The notes under the pieces were generated by a model that was not told the DNA's origin, ran no database searches, and was given only the letters and a program-made list of their open reading frames with translations. A stretch of 8,940 nucleotides of DNA from NCBI GenBank assembly GCA_023448955.1, contig JAEXJU010000211.1, positions 1-8,940 on the forward strand, written 5' to 3'. Made by a program: the position numbers and the translations under genes. This DNA comes from Bacteroidota bacterium (GTDB taxonomy: Bacteria; Bacteroidota; Bacteroidia; Flavobacteriales; Weeksellaceae). Below, in pieces: positions 1 to 5,834 of this stretch. Every line of letters starts with the position of its first letter. Position 1 is the stretch's first letter.

Positions 1-272
1 AAACCATACTTTATCTACTGGCTTTGGAACACGCCAATGAGCAAGAGTTATCCGAACTAAATTATTGGTATTCTAAAAAAACAGACAATGTAGATAAAGT
101 TTACAGTGTGGAAAAAATATTCCGAAGAACAAAAGTAGATGACAAAGTCCTTCGGCTGATTCAGAAACATAATGAAATAGGACAGTCTTATCTGGATAAA
201 ATAAACCTTCCGGACGACAGAAAACTACCATTCCGTGAGTTGGCTAATTATTTATTGAGAAGAGAAAGCTAA
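1..272 (+). CDS. trans-polyprenyl diphosphate synthase, C-terminal part
   Basis: Open from the left edge in the frame beginning at base 3, giving 89 codons and a TAA stop; the start and the catalytic Asp-rich motifs lie outside the window. The visible part resembles the C-terminal helices of bacterial polyprenyl (FPP/GGPP/octaprenyl) synthases: the first residues read TILYLLALEHANEQE, like the helix after the second Asp-rich motif in Bacteroidota enzymes (KKTFLL-KALE pattern). The end, LPDDRKLPFRELANYLLRRES, has the usual closing pattern (LP-x-x-x-R-x-x-x-x-x-LA-x-Y-x-x-x-R). These enzymes condense isopentenyl diphosphate onto allylic diphosphates to build quinone or carotenoid chains in the cytoplasm. 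Product chain length cannot be judged from this end. A TTG at 24 could be taken for a start, but the homology continues upstream of it. Family call is from remembered conservation, without an alignment. Confidence 0.75.
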   Translation, partial: TILYLLALEHANEQELSELNYWYSKKTDNVDKVYSVEKIFRRTKVDDKVLRLIQKHNEIGQSYLDKINLPDDRKLPFRELANYLLRRES

Positions 273-381
273 TTGAAAATTGTAAAACCTTACATTCGTG
301 AAATCGTTTAATTATTAGATTTACAATAAGTAGTTCAATAATTATACAAATCAGCAAATCAGCAGTTTAAACATAGAAAAA

Positions 382-1335
382 ATGAAATTCCGTACTGAAG
401 TAGACATCAATGAAAGTGAAAAAAAAATCGGATTAGAAGATTGTATTTTCTCTATTGGATCTTGTTTTGCAACAGAAATGCACGAGAAATTTTCGGAAGG
501 TCAGATTCAGTCTTTTAATAATCCTTTCGGAACCATTTTTAATCCTTACTCAGTGTATCAGGCAATCAGACAGATTTATGATGCAAAAGAATATCAAGAA
601 AATGATTTGATTTTGGCTAATGAAAACTACATCAGCCTGGATCATCATTCTTCTTTTGACTCCAGATATGCGCACAAATCTCTTGCAAAAATCAATCAAA
701 ATATAGAAGATGCTAATCAGTTTTTGCAAAACACCAGCTTTGTGATCATTACATTGGGAACGTCTTACATATATGAATTTTTGCCCAAAAAGAGATTGGT
801 AGCTAACTGTCACAAGATTCCACAGAAATTTTTTGAAAAACGGTTTTTATCTCATCAGGAAATCACAAATTCTATCAATAAAACCATCGAAATTCTTACT
901 GATATTTGTAAAAATGATGTTCAGATTTTGTTCACTGTTTCACCAGTTCGCCACACCAAGGACGGAATTGTAGAAAATCAGCTAAGTAAATCTAAGTTAA
1001 TTACAGCTATTCATGAGGTGATTTCTAATCATCAGCATTGTCATTATCTTCCAATTTATGAGATGCTTATGGACGACTTGAGGGATTACAGATTTTACAA
1101 AGATGATTTGATACACCCTAGTTCGCAAGCTGTGCAATATATTTGGGAAAAATTTGGAAACGCTTATTTTTCTGATGAAACCAAAGTTTTTATCAATGAT
1201 AACAACAAAATAATCGCAGCACTGAATCATAAAACCGATGACGATAAAAATCCTAAATATCAGGAATTCAGAAAAAAAATTGACTTAAAAATCAAAGAAC
1301 AACAAAAGAAAGTTAAACACAAAATTTTTAGTTGA
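382..1335 (+). CDS. GSCFA-domain protein (SGNH-hydrolase-like)
   Basis: A 317-residue protein beginning MKFRTEVDI, with the family signature GSCFA at residues 26-30 that carries the presumed nucleophile Ser27. Further family blocks are TLGTSYIYEF (124-133), FTVSPVRH (184-191) and DDLIHPS (241-247), where His245 and an Asp two or three residues before it fit the D-x-x-H of an SGNH-type hydrolase. There is no signal peptide or membrane segment, so it is predicted cytoplasmic. The GSCFA family is widespread in Bacteroidota and alphaproteobacteria; its substrate is not known to me, so esterase or acyl-hydrolase activity is only inferred from the motifs. The C-terminal 25 residues are lysine-rich and charged. 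The ATG at 382 is the natural start because the alignment to family members begins there. The last bases, including the TGA stop, lie inside the heptamer repeat at 1329-1400. It lies 109 bp after the polyprenyl synthase and may be read with tatD. Confidence 0.88.
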   Translation: MKFRTEVDINESEKKIGLEDCIFSIGSCFATEMHEKFSEGQIQSFNNPFGTIFNPYSVYQAIRQIYDAKEYQENDLILANENYISLDHHSSFDSRYAHKSLAKINQNIEDANQFLQNTSFVIITLGTSYIYEFLPKKRLVANCHKIPQKFFEKRFLSHQEITNSINKTIEILTDICKNDVQILFTVSPVRHTKDGIVENQLSKSKLITAIHEVISNHQHCHYLPIYEMLMDDLRDYRFYKDDLIHPSSQAVQYIWEKFGNAYFSDETKVFINDNNKIIAALNHKTDDDKNPKYQEFRKKIDLKIKEQQKKVKHKIFS

Positions 1336-1400
1336 TAGTTGTTGGTTGTCAGTTGATAGAATATAATCAACTATCAACTATCAACTATCAACTATCAACT
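1329..1400. repeat. Heptamer-built inverted repeat (hairpin) between the GSCFA gene and tatD
   Basis: The right arm (1367-1400) is a perfect tandem array of the 7-mer TCAACTA, 4.9 copies. The left arm (1329-1359) holds four diverged copies of its reverse complement (TAGTTGA, TAGTTGT, TGGTTGT, CAGTTGA) plus TAG. Aligning the reverse complement of 1329-1359 to 1371-1401 gives 27 matches of 31, so the DNA or RNA could fold into a stem of about 30 bp with an 11-nt loop (1360-1370). The TGA stop of the GSCFA gene (1333-1335) is inside the left arm, and the right arm ends 3 bp before the tatD ATG. A related element lies at 5052-5211. The structure is read directly from sequence; no function is known to me. 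Confidence 0.9.
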
Positions 1401-1403
1401 GTT

Positions 1404-2168
1404 ATGATAGACACGCACACCCATTTATATTCCGAAGAATTCGATTTGGATAGAAAAGAAATGATCGAAAGAGCTTTGAATAAAGGCGTTGAGAAGTTTT
1501 TTCTTCCCGCAATCGATTCAGAATCTCATCACAAAATGTTGGATTTGGAATCCGAATATCCAGATCATATTTTTGCAATGATGGGACTGCATCCTTGCTA
1601 TGTGAAACCAGAAACTTGGGAAAAAGAGCTAGAAATTGTTAAAAATTATTTAGATCTAAGGCATTTTCCTGCTATTGGTGAAATTGGGATCGATCTGTAT
1701 TGGGATAAATCAACTTTGGATATCCAAATTAAAGCTTTTGAGCAGCAGATTGACTGGGCAATCGAAAAAGATTTGCCCATTGTCATCCATACCAGAGACA
1801 GTTTTGATGAAACTTTTGAGGTTCTGGAAAGGAAAAAGCATCCAAAACTGCGTGGGATTTTCCATTGTTTTTCCGGAAATCTGGAACAGGCAAAACACGC
1901 CATAAACCTGAATTTTATTCTCGGAATCGGTGGCGTTGTGACCTTTAAAAATGGTAAAATAGATCAGTTTTTGAATGAAATTCCTTTAGATAAAATTGTT
2001 CTGGAAACCGATTCGCCTTACCTTTCACCGGTTCCATTCCGTGGTAAAAGAAACGAAAGCGCTTATCTGGAATTGGTTGCAGGAAAATTGGTAGATATTT
2101 ATAAATCTGATTTTGCAGAAATTGATAGGATTACGACTGAAAACGCTTCAAATTTGTTTAAAATATAA
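1404..2168 (+). CDS. TatD-family metal-dependent hydrolase
   Basis: A 254-residue cytoplasmic TIM-barrel hydrolase of the TatD family (YcfH/TatD type), a group that includes metal-dependent 3'-5' exonucleases and DNases. All expected metal ligands are present: HTH at residues 5-7 (His5, His7), Glu93 in GEIGID, His129 in VIHTR, His154 in FHCFSG and Asp203 in ETDSPYL. The length matches the family. The frame is open upstream to a TTG at 1332, but those 24 extra codons are only a translation of the heptamer repeat (STINYQL units); family members begin at MIDTHTHL, so the ATG at 1404 is chosen. The repeat takes the place of any normal ribosome-binding region, leaving only GTT between it and the ATG. 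The gene probably depends on transcription from the GSCFA side and ends in a palindromic terminator. The exact substrate cannot be told from sequence. Confidence 0.93.
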   Translation: MIDTHTHLYSEEFDLDRKEMIERALNKGVEKFFLPAIDSESHHKMLDLESEYPDHIFAMMGLHPCYVKPETWEKELEIVKNYLDLRHFPAIGEIGIDLYWDKSTLDIQIKAFEQQIDWAIEKDLPIVIHTRDSFDETFEVLERKKHPKLRGIFHCFSGNLEQAKHAINLNFILGIGGVVTFKNGKIDQFLNEIPLDKIVLETDSPYLSPVPFRGKRNESAYLELVAGKLVDIYKSDFAEIDRITTENASNLFKI

Positions 2169-2191
2169 AAACCGGAATTAATTCCGGTTTT
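2168..2191. terminator. Bidirectional palindromic terminator between tatD and the helicase gene
   Basis: A perfect 24-bp palindrome: each arm is AAAACCGGAATT or its complement, meeting with no unpaired spacer at 2179/2180. The arm ends give a T-run of four on either strand, followed on the + strand by TGCTTTATTT. It fills the 26-bp gap between convergent genes and uses the last base of the tatD stop codon. As RNA it would form a GC-centred hairpin with AAUU at the tip and a U-tail in both directions, as expected of an intrinsic terminator serving both genes. Confidence 0.85.
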
Positions 2192-2194
2192 GCT

Positions 2195-3445
2195 TTATTT
2201 CTTCCTAAAAAATCCTTTATTCTTGGGCTTTTTGAAGCTGATACTTTCTTTACTTTGCGGTTTTGGTTTTGGAACAAATGGTTTGTTGTTAGAGTCTCTT
2301 TTCATTTCCACAAGATTGTCCGTATGAAAAGGATGATCTGTTACTACAGGGATTTTTTTGCCAATTAATTTCTCAGTACTTCTAAGATTGGCAAGATCCA
2401 GGCCGTCCACAAATGAGAAAGAAGTTCCCTCCGAACCTGCTCTTCCTGTTCTTCCGATTCTGTGGACATAAGTCTCCGAAACATCGGACAACTCATAATT
2501 AACAACATATTTCAGCTCGTCAATATCAATACCTCTCGCAGCTATATCGGTAGCAACCAAGACTCTGGTTTTTTTATCTTTAAAATTATTGAGCGCATTT
2601 TGTCTGGCATTCTGAGATTTGTCGCCGTGTATTGCCTGAGCGGAAATTCCTGATTTTACCAATTTTTTAACGATCTTATCCGCACCGTATTTTGTTCGTG
2701 AAAATACAAGAACCTGATCCAGTTTTTCGTCTTGCAAAAGGTGAATCAATAAATCATTTTTATCGTCTTTCTCAACAAAATAAATACTTTGCTGAATGGT
2801 ATCGGCAGTAGAAGAAACGGGCGCAACTTCAGCTTTCACTGGATTGACTAGGATCTCAGATGCCAATTTTGCAATTTCTGTAGGCATCGTAGCAGAAAAG
2901 AACAGATTTTGTCTTTTCGGTGGAAGTAATTTTAGGATTCTTTTCACATCGTGAACAAATCCCATATCCAACATTCGGTCTGCTTCATCTAAAACAAATA
3001 TTTCCAGTTGGTTTAGTTTAATAATTCCTTGAGAAATAAAATCTAGCAATCTGCCGGGTGTTGCTATTAAAATATCAACACCTTTTCTAAGTTCGTTTTC
3101 CTGCTGATGTTGTTTCACACCACCAAAGATAACAAGTGATTTCAGCTTAAGATGTTTTCCATAGGCTTGAAAATTTTCCTCAATCTGTATCGCCAATTCT
3201 CTTGTAGGCGTAAGAATCAGTGCTTTGATCTGATGTTTTGGCTGTGTTTTACCAGATAAATTTTGTAATATAGGGATTGCAAATGCTGCAGTTTTTCCTG
3301 TTCCCGTCTGTGCGCTTCCTAATAGATCTTTTCCCTGTAAAATGGATGGAATTGCTTTTTCCTGAATGGGTGTAGGCTGTTCATAACCTTGGGAATTCAG
3401 TGCGTCTAATATTGGCTTGATTAAGCCTAATTGTTCAAATTTCAA
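2195..3445 (-). CDS. rhlE: DEAD-box ATP-dependent RNA helicase, RhlE-like
   Basis: A 416-residue helicase with every DEAD-box motif in order: Q motif (FEQLGL and GYEQPTPIQ, 3-28), motif I AQTGTGKT (45-52), Ia PTREL (80-84), Ib TPGR (129-132), II DEAD (153-156), III SAT (184-186), IV VLVFSRT (245-251), V ATDIAARGID (298-307) and VI HRIGRTGR (328-335). The tail after about residue 385 is short, lysine- and proline-rich (ending KGFFRKK), a typical RNA-binding extension. Such enzymes use ATP to remodel RNA duplexes in ribosome assembly, RNA decay or cold adaptation; the RhlE label comes from the N-terminal pattern and the small size. The start is TTG at 3445: the codon just upstream in frame is TAA, and the next in-frame Met is inside the DEAD region, so TTG is nearly forced. 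A hairpin plus T-run lies in the upstream gap. Confidence 0.93.
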   Translation of the reverse strand: MKFEQLGLIKPILDALNSQGYEQPTPIQEKAIPSILQGKDLLGSAQTGTGKTAAFAIPILQNLSGKTQPKHQIKALILTPTRELAIQIEENFQAYGKHLKLKSLVIFGGVKQHQQENELRKGVDILIATPGRLLDFISQGIIKLNQLEIFVLDEADRMLDMGFVHDVKRILKLLPPKRQNLFFSATMPTEIAKLASEILVNPVKAEVAPVSSTADTIQQSIYFVEKDDKNDLLIHLLQDEKLDQVLVFSRTKYGADKIVKKLVKSGISAQAIHGDKSQNARQNALNNFKDKKTRVLVATDIAARGIDIDELKYVVNYELSDVSETYVHRIGRTGRAGSEGTSFSFVDGLDLANLRSTEKLIGKKIPVVTDHPFHTDNLVEMKRDSNNKPFVPKPKPQSKESISFKKPKNKGFFRKK

Positions 3446-3469
3446 TTATAATATTTTAAATTAAAGAAA

Positions 3470-3492
3470 AATTCCTTCAAATGGAAGGAATT
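3470..3492 (-). terminator. Hairpin with T-run upstream of the helicase gene
   Basis: On the minus strand AATTCCTTC pairs perfectly with GAAGGAATT (9 bp, 5-nt loop), and the downstream arm runs into TTTTTC, the shape of an intrinsic terminator. It lies 37 bp past the end of the lipoprotein gene and 24 bp before the TTG start of the helicase. It may simply end the lipoprotein transcript. However, a -7-like element (3504-3511) lies just upstream of it, so if that promoter is used the hairpin would be in the 5' leader of the helicase mRNA. Confidence 0.65.
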
Positions 3493-3503
3493 GATAATAT
3501 TTG

Positions 3504-3511
3504 CAAAGGTA
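3504..3511 (-). promoter_or_regulatory. Candidate -7 promoter element for the helicase gene
   Basis: The minus strand reads TACCTTTG, a full match to the Bacteroidota -7 consensus TAnnTTTG. No TTG is found at the expected -33 position (roughly 17-21 bp further upstream), where the sequence is A/T only. The start of transcription would fall near 3498, about 50 nt before the TTG start codon. An 8-bp element with two free positions can occur by chance in AT-rich DNA, so this is moderate evidence. Confidence 0.45.
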
Positions 3512-3529
3512 GCTTATTTAAAATAAAGT

Positions 3530-4015
3530 TTATTTTACTTTAGTCCACTTTTGATTTTGTTTCAGTTCAGCTATATAATTCTGGAGAGTAACTAGCTCTT
3601 GAGGTTTTTCGCCAGCAGATAGTTGGATTGATTTTTTAGTTCCGTCTGAGAAAATAATTCTGAGATCGGATTTTGAAGCATCCATTATTCGATTGTCGAT
3701 ATAGCTGTCTTTTAGATTCTTAACCTTAGCATTATCAACTAATTCTACAAGTTTCTGATAATCTTCCTTAGAGATTGTCGCAGTAAAAGTTCCTTCTCTT
3801 GGTTTGCTAAAATCGTCTCTTGATCCGCCTTCGGAAAAATTAAAATGTTCTGCTTCCAAAACGGCTTTTCTGTTATTGTCAATAGTGATTTTATAAACCG
3901 GGCAGAAACCGAAACAAGGACCAACTTCGTATTCTATTTTAGAATATTTCGATACTTGCGATGTACTGCAGGATATTATTCCGAAGATTGCTAATAAGCT
4001 TAATAAATATTTCAT
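3530..4015 (-). CDS. Small lipoprotein with a DUF6438-like domain
   Basis: A 161-residue protein with a short lipoprotein signal: MKYLLSLLAIFGIISC, with a hydrophobic stretch and lipobox IISC, so Cys16 would be lipidated and become the mature N-terminus. The residues after the Cys (STSQVS) lack the acidic run that acts as a surface-export signal in some Bacteroidota, which suggests the protein faces the periplasm (inference). The mature part contains EVGPCFGFCPVYKITI (30-45), the paired-Cys hallmark (PCFGxCP) of the DUF6438 family, and later an [E/K]-rich region ending KWTKVK. No enzymatic residues are recognised and the function is unknown. It starts 45 bp after obgE in the same direction without a clear promoter, so it may be the last gene of the hpt-adk-obgE transcript. 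Confidence 0.8.
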   Translation of the reverse strand: MKYLLSLLAIFGIISCSTSQVSKYSKIEYEVGPCFGFCPVYKITIDNNRKAVLEAEHFNFSEGGSRDDFSKPREGTFTATISKEDYQKLVELVDNAKVKNLKDSYIDNRIMDASKSDLRIIFSDGTKKSIQLSAGEKPQELVTLQNYIAELKQNQKWTKVK

Positions 4016-4060
4016 AATAAATCTTTTTCGGGCAAGGGTTTACAATAATTGTTCCTAAAA

Positions 4061-5044
4061 TTATCCGTGCAGTTTTTTCCAGATTGCATCTTTCAACTCC
4101 TGAAGACCTTCGCCTGTCACGCCTGAGAAAAATAATGGCTGTCTGTTTTCCGGGAATTCTGCTGAGATTTCTCGTTTTAATTCATCATCCAAAAGATCAG
4201 ATTTTGATACAGATAAGATAAAATCTTTATCCACCAGTTCAGGATTATATTCTTTTAGTTCGTTTTCAAGGATTTTAAACTCCTGAAAATGGTCTTCAGA
4301 ATCCGCAGGAATTAAAAATAATAGAATGGAATTACGCTCAATATGTCTTAAAAATCGGTGACCGAGACCTTTTCCTTCTGCTGCGCCTTCAATTATTCCT
4401 GGAATATCGGCCATTACAAAAGATTTATAGTTTCGCCATTCTACAATTCCAAGATTGGGTGTAAGCGTTGTAAAAGCGTAATCTGCAATTTTTGGTTTGG
4501 CTGCAGAAACAGAAGAGAGAAGTGTTGATTTTCCAGCATTTGGAAATCCTACCAGACCAACATCAGCTAAGATTTTCAATTCGAAAACTACATAGCCTTC
4601 CTGCCCATCCATTCCGGGCTGTGCATATCTAGGAGTTTGATTGGTAGATGATTTGAAGTGTTCGTTTCCAAGACCGCCTTTTCCGCCTTCCATAAGGATA
4701 ATTTCCTGACCGTCTTCCAGGATTTCACCGATGATTTCGCCATCCTCATTTTTAGCAATCGTACCTAAAGGAACATTGATGTAAACATCGGCTCCATAAG
4801 CTCCTGTCAATTGATTTTTACCTCCATTCTGTCCGCGTTCCGCTTTTACGTGGCGCGTGTACCGAAGTGGGAGTAGTGTCCATTCATTAGCATTACCTCT
4901 CATAATTACGTGACCGCCTCGCCCGCCATCGCCACCGTCCGGTCCACCTTTCGGTATATATTTTTCTCTTCGGAGGTGAGCGGATCCGGCTCCGCCGTGG
5001 CCACTTTTACAATGAATTTTTACGTAATCTACAAAATTGGACAT
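4061..5044 (-). CDS. obgE: Obg-family GTPase (ribosome assembly)
   Basis: A 327-residue Obg/CgtA GTPase. Residues 1-158 are the glycine-rich Obg fold (KSGHGGAGSAHLRREKYIP, then PKGGPDGGDGGRGG at 31-44, and GGKGGLGN at 120-127). The G domain follows: G1 GFPNAGKS (166-173), G2 around FTTL (191-194), G3 DIPG (213-216) with the Obg-specific IIEGA and GLGHRFLRHIER after it, G4 SKSD (280-283, in place of the usual NKxD), and G5 around SGVTGEG (307-313). It ends soon after G5, so it lacks the C-terminal OCT domain of some homologues. Obg proteins bind the large ribosomal subunit and couple its assembly to GTP and (p)ppGpp levels; they are usually essential. The ATG at 5044 starts MSNFVDYVKIH, the normal Obg N-terminus. 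The region upstream is occupied by a heptamer repeat element whose edge is 7 bp from the ATG. Confidence 0.97.
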   Translation of the reverse strand: MSNFVDYVKIHCKSGHGGAGSAHLRREKYIPKGGPDGGDGGRGGHVIMRGNANEWTLLPLRYTRHVKAERGQNGGKNQLTGAYGADVYINVPLGTIAKNEDGEIIGEILEDGQEIILMEGGKGGLGNEHFKSSTNQTPRYAQPGMDGQEGYVVFELKILADVGLVGFPNAGKSTLLSSVSAAKPKIADYAFTTLTPNLGIVEWRNYKSFVMADIPGIIEGAAEGKGLGHRFLRHIERNSILLFLIPADSEDHFQEFKILENELKEYNPELVDKDFILSVSKSDLLDDELKREISAEFPENRQPLFFSGVTGEGLQELKDAIWKKLHG

Positions 5045-5051
5045 AATATTT

Positions 5052-5211
5052 TGGTTGATGGTTGAGAGTTGTTGGTCGTTGGAAAAAAACTATCCACTAA
5101 GTACTTTAAAATAATTGAAGCAATGTTTTAAAAATATTAACGTCTGATTGTAAGTCTTTTATCTTTACTCTATTTTCTTTTATCTACTTAACAACCAAAA
5201 ACTATCAACTA
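5052..5211. repeat. Diverged heptamer inverted-repeat element between adk and obgE
   Basis: One arm (5052-5082) is four degenerate heptamers in register (TGGTTGA twice, GAGTTGT, TGGTCGT) plus TGG. The other arm (5191-5211) is three units of the complementary type (ACAACCA, AAAACTA, TCAACTA). The reverse complement of part of the first arm matches the second at 17 of 21 positions. Between them are about 108 bp, including CTATCCACTA (5090-5099), one mismatch from the right-arm unit pair of the 1329-1400 element, and a pyrimidine-rich tract with 7-bp phasing (5151-5185). The element takes up almost all of the 171-bp gap. It is clearly related to the copy at 1329-1400 but larger and more degraded. 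Function unknown to me. Confidence 0.75.
5151..5185. repeat. Degenerate 7-bp-periodic pyrimidine tract
   Basis: Five consecutive heptamers each end in TCT: TAAGTCT, TTTATCT, TTACTCT, ATTTTCT, TTTATCT. TCT therefore recurs at 5155, 5162, 5169, 5176 and 5183, exactly 7 bp apart, and the 10-mer TCTTTTATCT occurs twice, 21 bp (three units) apart. The tract lies inside the larger element 5052-5211 and shares its 7-bp period but not its unit sequence. Confidence 0.6.
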
Positions 5212-5215
5212 ATTT

Positions 5216-5794
5216 CTACTTAATTTTTTCTACTTCAGCAAACAGCTTTTCTGATATTTCTGAAATATCGCCAATCCCGTTTACCTCTACATATTTACCT
5301 TGTTTTTTATAAAGATCAGCAACTTCTGCTGTCTTTGCATAATATTCTTTGATTCTGTTTCTGATAATATCTTCATTAGAATCATCTGTTCTTCCGCTGG
5401 TTTCACCACGTTTCAGAAGCCTTTGCACCAAAACTTCATCATCCACAACCAATGAAAGGCAAACACTAATTTCTGTTCCTAACTCGTCTTTCACAATGTT
5501 TTCCAAAGCATCGGTCTGGTGTGCTGTTCTTGGAAATCCGTCGAAGATGAAGCCGTTAGTTTCTGTAGGTTTTCTAAGCTCATCAACAAGCATATCAATG
5601 GTCACCTGGTCAGGAACCAGCTCTCCCTTATCAATGTATGATTTTGCAAGTTTGCCAAGCTCTGTATCATTTTTCATATTGTACCGGAAAAGATCTCCAG
5701 TCGAAATCTGCTTCAGATTGAATTTATCAATAAGTAGTTGAGCTTGAGTTCCTTTTCCACTTCCCGGTGGACCAAAGAGAACGATATTGATCAT
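5216..5794 (-). CDS. adk: Adenylate kinase (short form)
   Basis: A 192-residue adenylate kinase, which catalyses ATP + AMP = 2 ADP in the cytoplasm. The P-loop GPPGSGKGT is at residues 8-16, the AMP-binding STGDLFR at 31-37, FDGFPRT at 84-90, and the LID region is the short form, RGETSGRTDDSNEDIIRNR (129-147), without the zinc-binding insertion. The length fits short-form bacterial Adk. The ATG at 5794 starts MINIVLFGPP, directly before the P-loop strand, so no other start is reasonable. It follows hpt by 40 bp in the same direction with no terminator or -7 element seen between, and precedes obgE, so a shared transcript hpt-adk-obgE is likely; a purine salvage enzyme and the nucleotide-balancing enzyme make sense together. 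Confidence 0.97.
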   Translation of the reverse strand: MINIVLFGPPGSGKGTQAQLLIDKFNLKQISTGDLFRYNMKNDTELGKLAKSYIDKGELVPDQVTIDMLVDELRKPTETNGFIFDGFPRTAHQTDALENIVKDELGTEISVCLSLVVDDEVLVQRLLKRGETSGRTDDSNEDIIRNRIKEYYAKTAEVADLYKKQGKYVEVNGIGDISEISEKLFAEVEKIK

Positions 5795-5834
5795 AATGTT
5801 TTTTTAATTTATTAGATAATTATTTCTTATTCGG

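Noticed and set aside
280..284. G4 motif SKSD in ObgE (residues 280-283) as a defective GTPase
   Set aside because: The positions given are residue numbers. The Lys and Asp that matter for guanine recognition are kept, and variation at the first position is tolerated in Obg proteins, so no loss of function is claimed.
347..365. Direct repeat CAAATCAG x2 upstream of the GSCFA gene
   Set aside because: Two adjacent 8-mers in AT-rich intergenic DNA; too short to call a functional site. A nearby TACATTCG (291-298) is a one-mismatch -7 match without a properly spaced -33.
1329..1400. CRISPR-like array
   Set aside because: The 7-bp units are contiguous with no spacers, so this is a tandem/inverted repeat and not CRISPR.
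1332..1403. N-terminal extension of TatD starting at a TTG
   Set aside because: The extra 24 codons translate the heptamer repeat; TatD proteins begin at the MIDTHTH motif, at 1404.
4042..4052. Small palindrome ACAATAATTGT between obgE and the lipoprotein gene
   Set aside because: Only 5-bp arms, AT-rich, no T-run; it could be chance and does not support a terminator or operator call.
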